A stretch of 9,071 nucleotides of DNA. It comes from Reyranella sp. (GTDB lineage: Bacteria > Pseudomonadota > Alphaproteobacteria > Reyranellales > Reyranellaceae). Positions 1 to 7,223 of the stretch are shown piece by piece; position 1 is the first letter of the stretch, and every line of letters begins with the position of its first letter. The notes beneath the pieces are model-generated. The model was given only the letters and a program-made list of their open reading frames with translations, was not told the DNA's origin and searched no databases. The translations under genes were made by a program, and so were the position numbers. Where the stretch lies: positions 1-9,071 of the forward strand of contig JAUXST010000500.1 of the NCBI GenBank assembly GCA_030679805.1. Direction: 5' to 3'.

Positions 1-6
1 ACGTGC

Positions 7-243
7 ATGGATATCCGCGAGGTGCTGGCACACAACCTCAGGCGCTACAGGCGATCAAACGGCCTATCGCAGGAAGAGCTGGCCCATAGGGCTGATATAG
101 ATCGGACTTACATTAGCTCGCTTGAGCGGCGCGTCTATGCAGCGGGCATCGATGTCGTAGATCGCTTGGCAAAGGCCTTAGGGGTGGAGGCGGCCGACTT
201 ACTCAAGCGGCCCCCACGCATCGAGCGGCGGCGGTTGCCCTAG
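7..243 (+). CDS. Small XRE-family helix-turn-helix transcriptional regulator
   Basis: This 78-residue protein is almost entirely one Cro/C1-type helix-turn-helix domain (about residues 5-67). The recognition region reads LSQEELAHRADIDRTYISSL (about residues 20-39), which is the classic XRE pattern. It is followed by a conserved helix ending in ALGVEAADLL and a basic tail (RPPRIERRRLP). It should bind DNA as a dimer, but the target cannot be read from the sequence. There is no effector or peptidase domain. The ATG at 7 is the natural start for such short regulators, but only six bases precede it, so the ribosome binding site and promoter lie outside the window and a slightly longer N-terminus cannot be excluded. 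Codon use differs from the neighbouring genes: AGG three times, TTA twice, plus ATA, CTA, CGA and TCA in a short gene. That suggests horizontal acquisition. It lies next to the 3' end of a tRNA-Ser gene, a typical place for island genes. Confidence 0.85.
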   Translation: MDIREVLAHNLRRYRRSNGLSQEELAHRADIDRTYISSLERRVYAAGIDVVDRLAKALGVEAADLLKRPPRIERRRLP

Positions 244-364
244 GCCCCAAGCGGGCCGCTAGACGCTTAGTCTGCAAGAGCTGGTCAGATATGGGTTAAG
301 TGATGGGTTGGGATTGCTGGCCAGTCCCGAAATCCAAGCACTTCAACGCTGTAGCAGTGAGAAG

Positions 365-454
365 TGGCGGACAGGGCGGGATTCGAACCCGCGGTGGCTG
401 TTACACCACGCACGCTTTCCAAGCGTGTGCCTTAAACCGCTCGGCCACCTGTCC
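365..454 (-). tRNA. tRNA-Ser (anticodon GGA)
   Basis: On the minus strand this folds as a class II tRNA. The acceptor stem GGACAGG (454-448) pairs with CCTGTCC (375-369), followed by discriminator G (368) and an encoded CCA (367-365). The anticodon stem CACGC/GCGTG closes a seven-base loop TTGGAAA with anticodon GGA at 420-418, which reads the UCC and UCU serine codons. A long variable arm follows, as expected for serine tRNAs, then the T arm containing GGTTCGAATCC. A promoter-like pair of boxes lies just upstream at 475-502. I see no convincing terminator in the roughly 120 bases downstream. The 3' end faces the atypical XRE gene, so this tRNA could serve as an integration site. Confidence 0.97.
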
Positions 455-474
455 GGCGAGCGCGGTCGGCCGCC

Positions 475-502
475 CTTATAGCGCGACCGCCGCCATGGGC
501 AA
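475..502 (-). promoter_or_regulatory. Putative sigma-70-type promoter of tRNA-Ser
   Basis: On the minus strand a TTGCCC box (502-497) and a TATAAG box (480-475) are separated by 16 bases. The -10 box lies about 20 bases upstream of the mature tRNA 5' end, which gives a short leader of roughly a dozen bases. The same TATAAG -10 box occurs upstream of rpmI at 7151-7156, which supports both assignments. The assignment rests on motif and position only. Confidence 0.6.
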
Positions 503-516
503 CGGCATCTTCCCCC

Positions 517-545
517 GGCCGGTCACCTTGGTTAGGGTGCCGGCC
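517..545. repeat. Strong stem-loop upstream of the small membrane protein gene
   Basis: GGCCGG-T-CACC (517-527) pairs with GGTG-CCGGCC (536-545), forming ten base pairs with one bulged T and an eight-base loop. It ends 16 bases before the start codon at 562. No T-run follows on either strand, so it does not look like an intrinsic terminator. It may be a structure in the 5' leader of the downstream gene or a small extragenic palindrome. Confidence 0.4.
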
Positions 546-561
546 GCCATTTGGGGGATCG

Positions 562-921
562 ATGGTGGTGTTTCGCGTATTGGGGTGGCTGCTGCTGGCA
601 ATGGCCGTTGCGGCGGTGGTGCATGACGGCCTTGCCTGGTGGGCGGAAGGGTCCTTCCACCTGCTGGGGCTGGGCGACCTGTGGTCGCACTTGGATGCCA
701 GTTCGCTGGCCGACTTCCAGAGTGCCGTGCAGAGGCATCTCTCCCCGGTGCTGTGGAACTGGATCGTGCGGCCTGTCCTGATGGTGCCGGTCCTGCCGGC
801 CTTCTTGGTCGTGGGCCTCGCCTGCCTGTGGTGGGGCGAGCGGAGCGGTTCTCGCCGCGAGCCCGGCTTCTTCATCGGCTCGCGCCCGCCTCGGCGCCGG
901 CGCAGCCGCGGGCTCAGCTAG
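562..921 (+). CDS. Small predicted inner-membrane protein, function unknown
   Basis: This 119-residue protein has two hydrophobic stretches that should span the membrane, about residues 4-22 (FRVLGWLLLAMAVAAVV) and 70-91 (ending FLVVGLACLWWG). Between them is a loop of about 45 residues rich in Trp, His and Leu. The C-terminal tail is strongly basic (RPPRRRRSRG, about 109-117), which by the positive-inside rule favours a cytoplasmic tail with both ends inside. The start at 562 has a GGGGG Shine-Dalgarno-like tract at 553-557. The overall plan, two helices with a Leu/Trp-rich middle, resembles short uncharacterised proteins I recall from alphaproteobacterial genomes, but I cannot assign a function. 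The gene ends at 921, directly against the lepA stop codon on the other strand. Long reading frames on the opposite strand here have no recognisable content. Confidence 0.7.
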   Translation: MVVFRVLGWLLLAMAVAAVVHDGLAWWAEGSFHLLGLGDLWSHLDASSLADFQSAVQRHLSPVLWNWIVRPVLMVPVLPAFLVVGLACLWWGERSGSRREPGFFIGSRPPRRRRSRGLS

Positions 922-2724
922 TCAGCGGCTGTCCATCTTCAGTGCGGCGATGAAGGCCGACTGCGGGATCTCCACGTCGCCGACCTGGCGCATGCGCTTC
1001 TTGCCCTTCTTCTGCTTTTCCAGAAGCTTCTTCTTGCGGCTGATGTCGCCGCCGTAGCACTTGGCCAGCACGTCCTTGCGCATCGCGCTGATGGTCTCTC
1101 GGGCGATCACGCGACCGCCGATCGCGGCCTGGATGGCGATCTTGAAGAGCTGTCGCGGAATCAGGTCTTTTAGCCGCTCGCAAAGGGCCCGGCCCCTGTG
1201 CTCGGCCTGGTTCTTGTGGACGATGATGGAGAGTGCATCGACCGGCTCGGCGTTCACCAGGATGGTGAGCTTCACCAGCTCGCCTTCCTCGTAGCCATCG
1301 ATCTCGTAGTCGAAGCTGGCATAGCCGCGGGTCACCGATTTCAGTCGGTCGTAGAAGTCGAACACCACCTCGTTCAACGGCAGGCGGTAGACCGCCATGG
1401 CGCGCGTGCCGGCGTAGGTGAGCTCGATCTGCTGGCCGCGCCGCTCCTGGCAGAGTGTCAGCACCGAGCCCAGATGCTCGTCCGGCGTGATGATCGTGGC
1501 CTTGATCCACGGCTCCTGCATGCTCTCGATATGCACCGGGTCGGGATAGTCGGCCGGATTGTGCAGCTCGCGCTCGGTGCCGTCGGTCATCCTGAGCTTG
1601 TAGACGACGCTGGGCGCCGTCGTGACGAGGTCGAGGTTGAACTCGCGCTCCAGCCGCTCCTGCACGATTTCCAGATGCAGGAGGCCCAGGAACCCGCAGC
1701 GGAAGCCGAAGCCGAGCGCTGCGCTCGACTCGGGCTCGAAATGAAACGACGAGTCGTTCAGCCTGAGCTTGGAGAGCGACTCGCGCAACGTCTCGAACTC
1801 GGCGGCATCGGCCGGGAACAGGCCGCAGAACACCACCGGGACCGAGGGCTTGAAACCCGCCAGCATCTCAGTTGCGGGTTTACGGTCGTCGGTGATGGTG
1901 TCGCCCACCTTGCAGTCGGCGATGGTCTTGATGCCGGCGATGATGAAGCCGATCTCGCCCGGACCCAGCTCGGCCGCATCCGTGGCCTTGGGCGCGAAGA
2001 TGCCAACCTTGTCGAGATCGTAGGAGGCCGCTGCCGCCATCATGCGGATACGCATGCCCTTCTTCAGCACGCCGTCCTTGACGCGCACCAGGGTGACGAC
2101 GCCGAGGTACGGGTCGTACCAGCTGTCGACCAGCAGCGCCTTCAGGGGTGCGTTGCGCTCGCCGGTCGGTGCAGGCAGGCGCCTCACCATCAGTTCCAGG
2201 AGATCGTCGATGCCGAGGCCGGTTTTGGCCGACACGTGCGCGGCCTCGGACGTGTCGATGCCGATCACGTCCTCGATTTCCCTGCACACCCGCTCGGGAT
2301 CGGCCGACGGCAGGTCGACCTTATTCAGGACCGGGATGATCTCGTGGTTGGCGTCGATGGCGTGATAGGCGTTGGCGAGCGTCTGCGCCTCGACGCCCTG
2401 GCTGGCGTCGACCACCAGCAGCGAGCCCTCGCAGGCCGCCAGCGAGCGGCTCACTTCATAGGCGAAGTCGACGTGGCCCGGCGTGTCCATGAGATTGAGC
2501 ACGTAGGTCTTGCCGTCCTTGGCCGGGTAGTTGAGCCGTACCGTCTGCGCCTTGATGGTGATGCCGCGCTCGCGCTCGATGTCCATGGAATCGAGCATCT
2601 GGTCGTGGAACTCGCGCTCGGTCACAGCGCCACAGCGCATCAGCAGCCGGTCGGCCAGCGTGCTCTTGCCGTGGTCGATATGGGCGATGATCGAGAAATT
2701 GCGGATCAACGACAGGTCGGTCAT
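922..2724 (-). CDS. lepA: Elongation factor 4 (LepA / EF4), translational GTPase
   Basis: This 600-residue protein is full length for LepA. Its GTPase motifs are all present: G1 AHIDHGKST (14-22), G3 DTPGH (80-84, with the catalytic His84), G4 NKVD (134-137) and G5 SAK (165-167). The EF-G-like domains II, III and V follow, then the LepA-specific C-terminal domain with its Lys-rich segment ([20 protein letters not shown]) near the end. EF4 binds the ribosome and affects early steps of translation and ribosome assembly or back-translocation; the exact role is debated in the literature. The start [15 protein letters not shown] fits the family, although the Shine-Dalgarno is weak (CAGG a few bases upstream). 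pheT lies upstream on the same strand, separated by a palindromic element. Downstream, the TGA stop (924-922) touches the stop codon of the convergent membrane protein gene. Confidence 0.98.
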   Translation of the reverse strand: MTDLSLIRNFSIIAHIDHGKSTLADRLLMRCGAVTEREFHDQMLDSMDIERERGITIKAQTVRLNYPAKDGKTYVLNLMDTPGHVDFAYEVSRSLAACEGSLLVVDASQGVEAQTLANAYHAIDANHEIIPVLNKVDLPSADPERVCREIEDVIGIDTSEAAHVSAKTGLGIDDLLELMVRRLPAPTGERNAPLKALLVDSWYDPYLGVVTLVRVKDGVLKKGMRIRMMAAAASYDLDKVGIFAPKATDAAELGPGEIGFIIAGIKTIADCKVGDTITDDRKPATEMLAGFKPSVPVVFCGLFPADAAEFETLRESLSKLRLNDSSFHFEPESSAALGFGFRCGFLGLLHLEIVQERLEREFNLDLVTTAPSVVYKLRMTDGTERELHNPADYPDPVHIESMQEPWIKATIITPDEHLGSVLTLCQERRGQQIELTYAGTRAMAVYRLPLNEVVFDFYDRLKSVTRGYASFDYEIDGYEEGELVKLTILVNAEPVDALSIIVHKNQAEHRGRALCERLKDLIPRQLFKIAIQAAIGGRVIARETISAMRKDVLAKCYGGDISRKKKLLEKQKKGKKRMRQVGDVEIPQSAFIAALKMDSR

Positions 2725-2733
2725 TTCAGCCTG

Positions 2734-2742
2734 AACCTAACT
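2734..2742 (+). repeat. Left copy of 9-base direct repeat AACCTAACT
   Basis: AACCTAACT here is identical to bases 2862-2870 on the other side of the palindromic element. It is a candidate target-site duplication. The shared similarity stops exactly at these nine bases. Confidence 0.5.
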
Positions 2743-2743
2743 C

Positions 2744-2851
2744 AACTTTTTGTCCTGTCATCCTGAGCGCAGCGAAGGATCTAGCGCTTGCCCCGAGACC
2801 GGCTGCGGAGCCGGCGTGAGGTCCTTCGCTGCGCTCAGGACGACAAGAGTT
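2744..2851. mobile_element. Palindromic extragenic element (REP/MITE-like) between pheT and lepA
   Basis: Two 27-base arms, 2756-2782 and 2819-2845, are inverted copies with two differences. The 19-base core TCCTGAGCGCAGCGAAGGA (2761-2779) is perfectly repeated in reverse at 2822-2840. The 36-base centre holds a second hairpin, CCGGCT/AGCCGG (2799-2804 with 2809-2814). The similarity extends outward more loosely (AACTTTTTGTC at 2744-2754 against the reverse complement of 2842-2851). Elements with this TCATCCTGAGCG...CGAAGGATCT consensus are common in the intergenic regions of many bacteria, and when translated they give the familiar CHPERSEGS peptide. The element has no coding capacity. Flanking 9-base direct repeats (AACCTAACT at 2734-2742 and 2862-2870) suggest insertion. 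The long hairpin could also end or slow transcription leaving pheT. Confidence 0.8.
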
Positions 2852-2861
2852 CTAACCACGC

Positions 2862-2870
2862 AACCTAACT
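2862..2870 (+). repeat. Right copy of 9-base direct repeat AACCTAACT
   Basis: This matches 2734-2742. It contains the pheT stop codon (2865-2867), so the end of pheT would lie inside the duplicated target. It is also part of an imperfect 13-base tandem repeat (2852-2864 and 2865-2877), so an origin by local slippage rather than insertion is possible. Confidence 0.5.
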
Positions 2871-5264
2871 ACGCAATTGGGCACCGGTCGCCTTGGCGAC
2901 CTGGGCCACGATCTTGGCCGACACCGCCTCGATCTCCGCGTCGGTCAGCGTGCGCTCGACCGGCTGCAGGGTGACGGCGATGGCGATGGATTTCTTGCCC
3001 TCGGGGACGCCCTTGCCGGCGTAGAGGTCGAATGCCCGCGCGCCCGCGATCAGCACCTTGTCGGCATTGCGCGCGGCGCGGACGATCTTCTCCGCCTCGA
3101 CGCCGGTGTCGACCAGGAAGGCGAAGTCGCGCTCGACCGGCTGGAAGGCCGACAGCACGAGCTTGGACCGCGCCTTGGTCGCCTTGGCCTTGGGCGGCGG
3201 CGGCGCGTCGAGGAACACCTCGAAGGCGGCGACCGGACCTTTCAGGTCGGCGGCGGCGGTGATCTCGGGGTGCAACTCGCCGAAATGCGCCATCACGCGG
3301 TCGCCGAGCTTGATCGCCCCGGAACGGCCAGGGTGATACCAGTCCGGCGCGCCGGGTTGGGTGGACATGTTGTCGACCGGCGCACCGATGCCGGCCAGCA
3401 CGGCCAGCGCGTCGGCCTTGGCGTCGAAGGCGTCGACCGTGCGGGCGGGTCCCGCCCAGTTGCGCGGCACGGCCATGTTGTGGCGCAGCCCCGCTGCCAC
3501 GGTGCGCTGGCCCGTGGGCGTCGCATCCTTGTACTGCGGGCCGACCTCGAACAGCGCCGGATCGGAAAGGCCGCGCGCCTCGTTGCGCGTGGCCGCCTCG
3601 ATCAGGTTAGGCAGGATCGAGGGCCGCATGGTGTCGAGTTCGGAGGCGATCGAGTTCAGCAGGCGCAGGTCGGCGCCGCCGCCGCCGAAACGCTCGGCCT
3701 GCTTCAGCGGCAGGAACGACCAGGTGACGGCCTCGTTCATGCCGCGCGCGCCCAGCGCCCGCCGCGCCTGCGGCACGCGGCGCTGCAGCCAGTCGCGCAC
3801 CGGCTTGGAGGTCGGCGAAAGCTGCGGCAACGATGTGGTCGGGATCTTGTCGAAGCCGAACACCCGGGTCACTTCCTCCACGAGATCGGCCTCGCCCACG
3901 ATGTCGGGACGCCAGGATGGCACGGCGGCCGTCCACGGCCCGCTGCCGGTGACCGCGAAGCCCAGCTTGCCGAGAATCGCGGCGGTTTCCGCGGCCGGCA
4001 CGTCGATGCCGGTCAGCGTCTTCACGCGATCGGCGCGCAGGTCGAAGCTGCGCTGCCAGGCCGGCATGACGCCGCTCGACACGATCTCGCTCGCCTCGCC
4101 GCCGCAAAGCTCGAGGATCAGCCGCGTCGCCACTTCGGCGCCCCATTGGCAGGATTCGGGATCGATGCCGCGCTCATTGCGATAGCGCGCGTCGGACAGG
4201 ATGCCGAGCTTGCGCCCCGAGGCTGCGATGCCGATGGGTTGGAAGTAGGCGGCTTCGAGGAACACCTCGGTGGTGTCGTCGCGCACGCCGGTATCCTCGC
4301 CGCCCATGATGCCGCCGATGCCGTGCACGCCCTTCGAGTCGGCGATCACCGAGATCGAGGGATCGAGCGTATAAGTCTTGCCGTCGAGTGCCAGGATCTG
4401 CTCGCCCTCGCGCGCCTGGCGCATGACGAGATCGCCCACGAGCTTGCTGGCGTCGAACACATGCAGCGGCCGGTTGAGATCGAAGGTCACCAGGTTGGTG
4501 ATGTCGACCAGGGCCGAGATTGGTCGCAGACCGATCGCCTTCAGGCGGCGCTGCAGCCAGTCGGGCGAGGGGCCGTTCTTGATGCCGCGGAAATACCGGC
4601 CGACCACGATCGGGCAGGGGCTGTCGGGCGTGGCCTCGTAGCCGTGCGTCCACTTGATCGGGCTCGCGTAGCCGCCCCTGATCCTGTCGGTCTTCGGCGG
4701 CTTCAGCGTGCCGAGGCCCGATGCCGCAAGGTCGCGCGCGATGCCGTGCACGCCCAGACAATCGCCGCGGTTGGGCGTCACCTTGATCTCGATCACCGCG
4801 TCGTCGAGGCCGAGCGCTTCGGCCGCCGGTGCGCCGGTCGTGGCGCTTTCCGGCAGATCGATGATGCCGCTGTGATCGTCGCCGAGCTGCAGCTCGCGCG
4901 ACGAGCAGAGCATGCCGTTCGACTCCTCGCCGCGGATCTTGCTGGCCTTCAGCGTGATGCCGGTGCCGGGAATGTAGCTGCCGCTCGGCGCGAAGATCCC
5001 CTTCATGCCGGTGCGTGCGTTGGGCGCGCCGCACACGACCTGGATCGTGCCCGTGCCGGTGTCGACCTTGCAGACGCGCAGCCGGTCGGCGTTGGGATGC
5101 TGGATCGCCTCGACGACGTAGCCGACCACGAAGCCTCTTAGCTGCTCCGCTGGATTGGTGATGCCCTCGACCTCGAGGCCGAGCATGGTCAGCGCATCGC
5201 GGACCTCGGCAAGAGAAGCCGCGGTGTCGAGATGCTCTTTCAGCCAGTTGAGCGTGAACTTCAT
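2865..5264 (-). CDS. pheT: Phenylalanyl-tRNA synthetase beta subunit
   Basis: This 799-residue protein is the large subunit of the alpha2-beta2 enzyme that charges tRNA-Phe. In order it shows an N-terminal segment [14 protein letters not shown], an EMAP/OB-fold tRNA-binding domain (about 40-150, with [15 protein letters not shown]), the B3/B4 editing domain (about 210-385), the B5 domain (about 400-475), a catalytic-like core, and a C-terminal anticodon-binding FDX-ACB domain (about 705-799, starting near [12 protein letters not shown]). The length is normal for the long bacterial form. The start at 5264 is preferred over an in-frame codon ten residues upstream because MKFTLNWL is the family N-terminus and GGAGGG (5278-5273) sits eight bases upstream. 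The start overlaps the pheS stop as ATGA (5264-5261), which suggests translational coupling and equal subunit production. The stop codon lies within a short direct repeat. Confidence 0.98.
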   Translation of the reverse strand: MKFTLNWLKEHLDTAASLAEVRDALTMLGLEVEGITNPAEQLRGFVVGYVVEAIQHPNADRLRVCKVDTGTGTIQVVCGAPNARTGMKGIFAPSGSYIPGTGITLKASKIRGEESNGMLCSSRELQLGDDHSGIIDLPESATTGAPAAEALGLDDAVIEIKVTPNRGDCLGVHGIARDLAASGLGTLKPPKTDRIRGGYASPIKWTHGYEATPDSPCPIVVGRYFRGIKNGPSPDWLQRRLKAIGLRPISALVDITNLVTFDLNRPLHVFDASKLVGDLVMRQAREGEQILALDGKTYTLDPSISVIADSKGVHGIGGIMGGEDTGVRDDTTEVFLEAAYFQPIGIAASGRKLGILSDARYRNERGIDPESCQWGAEVATRLILELCGGEASEIVSSGVMPAWQRSFDLRADRVKTLTGIDVPAAETAAILGKLGFAVTGSGPWTAAVPSWRPDIVGEADLVEEVTRVFGFDKIPTTSLPQLSPTSKPVRDWLQRRVPQARRALGARGMNEAVTWSFLPLKQAERFGGGGADLRLLNSIASELDTMRPSILPNLIEAATRNEARGLSDPALFEVGPQYKDATPTGQRTVAAGLRHNMAVPRNWAGPARTVDAFDAKADALAVLAGIGAPVDNMSTQPGAPDWYHPGRSGAIKLGDRVMAHFGELHPEITAAADLKGPVAAFEVFLDAPPPPKAKATKARSKLVLSAFQPVERDFAFLVDTGVEAEKIVRAARNADKVLIAGARAFDLYAGKGVPEGKKSIAIAVTLQPVERTLTDAEIEAVSAKIVAQVAKATGAQLRS

Positions 5265-6361
5265 CGCCCGAGCCCTCCGGTGAGGGACGGCCATTCCAGC
5301 GCCGAGAAGCCGTAGTGGCGCAGCCAGCGCAGATCGGAGTCGAAGAAGCTGCGCAGGTCAGGAATGCCGTATTTCAGCATGGCGATGCGGTCGATGCCCA
5401 TACCGAAGGCGAAGCCCTGGTAGATCGCGGGGTCGAGCCCGCAGTTCCGGATCACGTTGGGATGCACCATGCCGGAGCCCAGGATTTCGAGCCACGAATC
5501 GCCCGCGCCGATCCTGAGCTCGCCGTCCTTCCACGAACAGCCGATGTCGACCTCGGCCGACGGCTCGGTGAAGGGGAAGTAGGAGGGGCGGAAGCGCAGC
5601 GGCAGGTCGTCGACCTCGAAGAAGGCGCGGCAGAAATCGACCAGGCAGCCCTTCAGGTGGCCCATGTGCGTGGCGCGGTCGATCACCAAACCTTCGACCT
5701 GATGGAACATCGGCGTGTGGGTGGCGTCACTGTCGATGCGGTAGGTGCGGCCGGGTACGATGATGCGCAGCGACCCGCCGTCGGCCAGTCGCTTCTGCAC
5801 GTTCTTGTTCAGCATGGTGCGCGCCTGCACCGGCGAAGTGTGCGTGCGCAGCACGACGGGCGTGCCGTCGGCGCGCGACGGCAGGTAGAAGGTGTCCTGC
5901 ATCTGCCGCGCCGGATGATCGGGCGGAATGTTGAGCGCGGTGAAATTGTGCCAGTCGTCCTCGATGTCGGGACCGTCGGCCCAGGTGAAGCCCATCTCGC
6001 CGAAGATCGCCGCGACCTCGTCCATCACCTGGCCGATCGGGTGCAACGAACCCTGACCCTCGGGGCGCGTCGGCAGGCTGACATCGACCTTCTCGGAGAC
6101 AAGCTTCGCCGCCAGCGCTGACGAGGAGAGCGTGCCCTTGCGGACTTCGAGTGCCGCTTCGACCTCGCTCTTCAACTCGTTGACCTTCGCGCCGAATTCG
6201 CGGCGCTGCTCGGGCGCCATCGCGCCCAGGGTCTTCGTCAGGCCGGTAACGCTGCCCTTCTTGCCGAGCACGGCCACGCGCGCAGCGTCGAGCGCCGCCA
6301 GATCGGCGGCGGCCGACACGGCGCCCAGCGCCTCGCTGCGTATGGTCGAAAGATCACTCAT
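5261..6361 (-). CDS. pheS: Phenylalanyl-tRNA synthetase alpha subunit
   Basis: This 366-residue class II synthetase subunit activates phenylalanine and transfers it to tRNA-Phe. An N-terminal coiled-coil region (about 1-90) precedes the catalytic domain. Motif 1 is [19 protein letters not shown] (107-125), motif 2 is around [21 protein letters not shown] (204-224), and motif 3 is [14 protein letters not shown] (316-329). The start at 6361 ([12 protein letters not shown]) is chosen over a TTG twelve codons upstream because the upstream stretch lies in a hairpin and T-rich tract, and GGAG sits seven bases before the ATG. About 14 residues follow the usual RWLRHYGF end, so the C-terminus is slightly long. 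The gene overlaps pheT by four bases. It lies 107 bases after rplT, with a terminator-like hairpin in that gap. Confidence 0.98.
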   Translation of the reverse strand: MSDLSTIRSEALGAVSAAADLAALDAARVAVLGKKGSVTGLTKTLGAMAPEQRREFGAKVNELKSEVEAALEVRKGTLSSSALAAKLVSEKVDVSLPTRPEGQGSLHPIGQVMDEVAAIFGEMGFTWADGPDIEDDWHNFTALNIPPDHPARQMQDTFYLPSRADGTPVVLRTHTSPVQARTMLNKNVQKRLADGGSLRIIVPGRTYRIDSDATHTPMFHQVEGLVIDRATHMGHLKGCLVDFCRAFFEVDDLPLRFRPSYFPFTEPSAEVDIGCSWKDGELRIGAGDSWLEILGSGMVHPNVIRNCGLDPAIYQGFAFGMGIDRIAMLKYGIPDLRSFFDSDLRWLRHYGFSALEWPSLTGGLGR

Positions 6362-6370
6362 CCGTCGCTC

Positions 6371-6407
6371 CAAAACAAAAGAAGGGAGCCTGCACAATCA
6401 GGCTCCC
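6371..6407 (-). terminator. Intrinsic terminator or attenuator between rplT and pheS
   Basis: On the minus strand GGGAGCCTG (6407-6399) and CAGGCTCCC (6392-6384) form a perfect nine-base-pair stem with a six-base loop. It is followed by TTCTTTTGTTTT, which gives a U-rich tract in RNA. This is a good Rho-independent terminator for rpmI-rplT. Because the T-tract runs almost into the pheS Shine-Dalgarno, any pheST transcript starting upstream must read through it, so it could attenuate pheST. I find no Phe-rich leader peptide upstream of the stem. Confidence 0.75.
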
Positions 6408-6468
6408 CCTTTTGGATCTCTTGGCCGTGCCGCGCGGCGGCAAGACAAGTTTTACTTGAGGGCGGGCC

Positions 6469-6825
6469 CTACTTCAGAGCCGCTTGTGCCTGGTCGACCA
6501 GGGCCTTAAATGCCGCCGGCTCCCGCACGGCGAGATCGGCCATGACCTTGCGGTCAACCTCGATCCCGGCCTTGAGGATGCCGTTCATGAATTGCGAGTA
6601 GGTGAGGCCATGCTCGCGGGTCGCGGCGTTGATGCGCTGGATCCACAAACCGCGGAACGCGCGCTTCTTGTTGCGGCGATCGCGATAGGCGTACTGCAGG
6701 CCCTTCTCGACCTTCTCGATGGCGACGCGGAACGCCGCATTGGAGCGGCCGCGATAGCCCTTGGCGAGCTTAAGGACCTTCTTGTGACGAGCGTGTGCAG
6801 GCACGCCCCGCTTAACGCGTGACAT
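6469..6825 (-). CDS. rplT: 50S ribosomal protein L20
   Basis: This 118-residue protein is full length for L20, an early-assembly 23S rRNA-binding protein of the large subunit. It has the typical very basic N-terminal extension ([20 protein letters not shown], then AKGYRGRSN) and the conserved central block [18 protein letters not shown] (about 52-69), followed by the globular C-terminal domain with [11 protein letters not shown] and DRKVMADLA. The start is three bases after the rpmI stop codon, and the likely ribosome binding site GAGAGG lies within the last rpmI codons, so the two genes are expected to be co-translated. In several bacteria L20 represses its own operon by binding the leader mRNA. 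Whether that happens here cannot be seen directly. A terminator-like hairpin follows the gene. Confidence 0.98.
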   Translation of the reverse strand: MSRVKRGVPAHARHKKVLKLAKGYRGRSNAAFRVAIEKVEKGLQYAYRDRRNKKRAFRGLWIQRINAATREHGLTYSQFMNGILKAGIEVDRKVMADLAVREPAAFKALVDQAQAALK

Positions 6826-6828
6826 GGT

Positions 6829-7032
6829 CTACCTCTCGTACGGAAAGAAGTTGCGCTTGATGATCCGCGTGTCCGGCTCGGACACGATGGCCATCCCGGT
6901 CGCCTGGCGCAGGAAGCGGTTGCCACGCTTGCTCATGCCGTGCCGCTTGCCGACGACGCCATGCTTCACTTTGCCGGTGGCCGTGAAGCGAAAACGCTTC
7001 TTGGCCCCGCTCTTGGTCTTCATCTTGGGCAT
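6829..7032 (-). CDS. rpmI: 50S ribosomal protein L35
   Basis: This 67-residue, highly basic protein begins [14 protein letters not shown], the standard N-terminus of bacterial L35, a small component of the large ribosomal subunit. The block [13 protein letters not shown] and the C-terminus ending [12 protein letters not shown] also fit the family, and the length is normal. AAGGA lies seven bases upstream of the ATG at 7032, supporting this start. It is the first gene of an rpmI-rplT operon, with a promoter-like pair of boxes about 120 bases upstream (7151-7179). The ribosome binding site sits in a small potential hairpin (CCTT/AAGG with loop TGAA, 7051-7040 on the minus strand), which is too weak to call a regulator by itself. 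Confidence 0.98.
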   Translation of the reverse strand: MPKMKTKSGAKKRFRFTATGKVKHGVVGKRHGMSKRGNRFLRQATGMAIVSEPDTRIIKRNFFPYER

Positions 7033-7150
7033 TTTTGTTCCTTTTCAAAGGGTTAGCGCCGGAGCGCAGGTCCCGGCCCGAAAGCCGAAAAGTCCTTACA
7101 AAGCAGCCGAGGCAATGCCCTTATTGGCCAGGCCACCCGAAGGAAGGGGG

Positions 7151-7179
7151 CTTATAGCGATGCGGCCCAGTCCGTGCAA
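7151..7179 (-). promoter_or_regulatory. Putative promoter of the rpmI-rplT operon
   Basis: On the minus strand a TTGCAC box (7179-7174) and a TATAAG box (7156-7151) are separated by 17 bases, the optimal spacing for a housekeeping sigma factor. The expected start site near 7144 would leave a leader of about 110 bases before rpmI, long enough for a ribosomal-protein regulatory structure. The -10 box is identical to the one proposed for tRNA-Ser. Confidence 0.65.
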
Positions 7180-7223
7180 GCGTGGCAGGACCGGCCAAAA
7201 CGGCGCCGGACGGGGATTTTCGC

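Noticed and set aside
244..364. Search for a tRNA terminator, second attachment copy or small gene
   Set aside because: Only weak four-base inverted matches are visible, with no T-run, no repeat of the tRNA 3' end and no credible reading frame.
300..626. Plus-strand reading frame containing GGQGGIRTRGG
   Set aside because: This is the reverse of a tRNA-Ser gene. The peptide is a recurrent false translation of tRNA T-arm sequence.
1198..2766. 522-residue reading frame antisense to lepA
   Set aside because: It has low-complexity, Arg/His/Gly/Asp-rich composition with no domain, and it lies opposite a certain gene. Long antisense frames are expected at this GC content.
2750..2974. Plus-strand reading frame with a CHPERSEGS-like peptide
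   Set aside because: This is the well-known false translation of the palindromic intergenic repeat, running on into antisense pheT.
2877..5141. 754-residue reading frame antisense to pheT
   Set aside because: It has the same composition bias and no recognisable motif. The minus-strand pheT is complete and unambiguous.
5265..5294. Ten-residue N-terminal extension of pheT
   Set aside because: The family N-terminus MKFTLNWL and a good Shine-Dalgarno sequence place the start at 5264, overlapping the pheS stop.
6356..6400. Possible Phe-containing leader peptide (GTG start, FFCF run) before pheS
   Set aside because: The Phe codons are the terminator T-tract itself and lie after the stem, so a stalled ribosome there could not govern stem formation. 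There is no convincing ribosome binding site for it.
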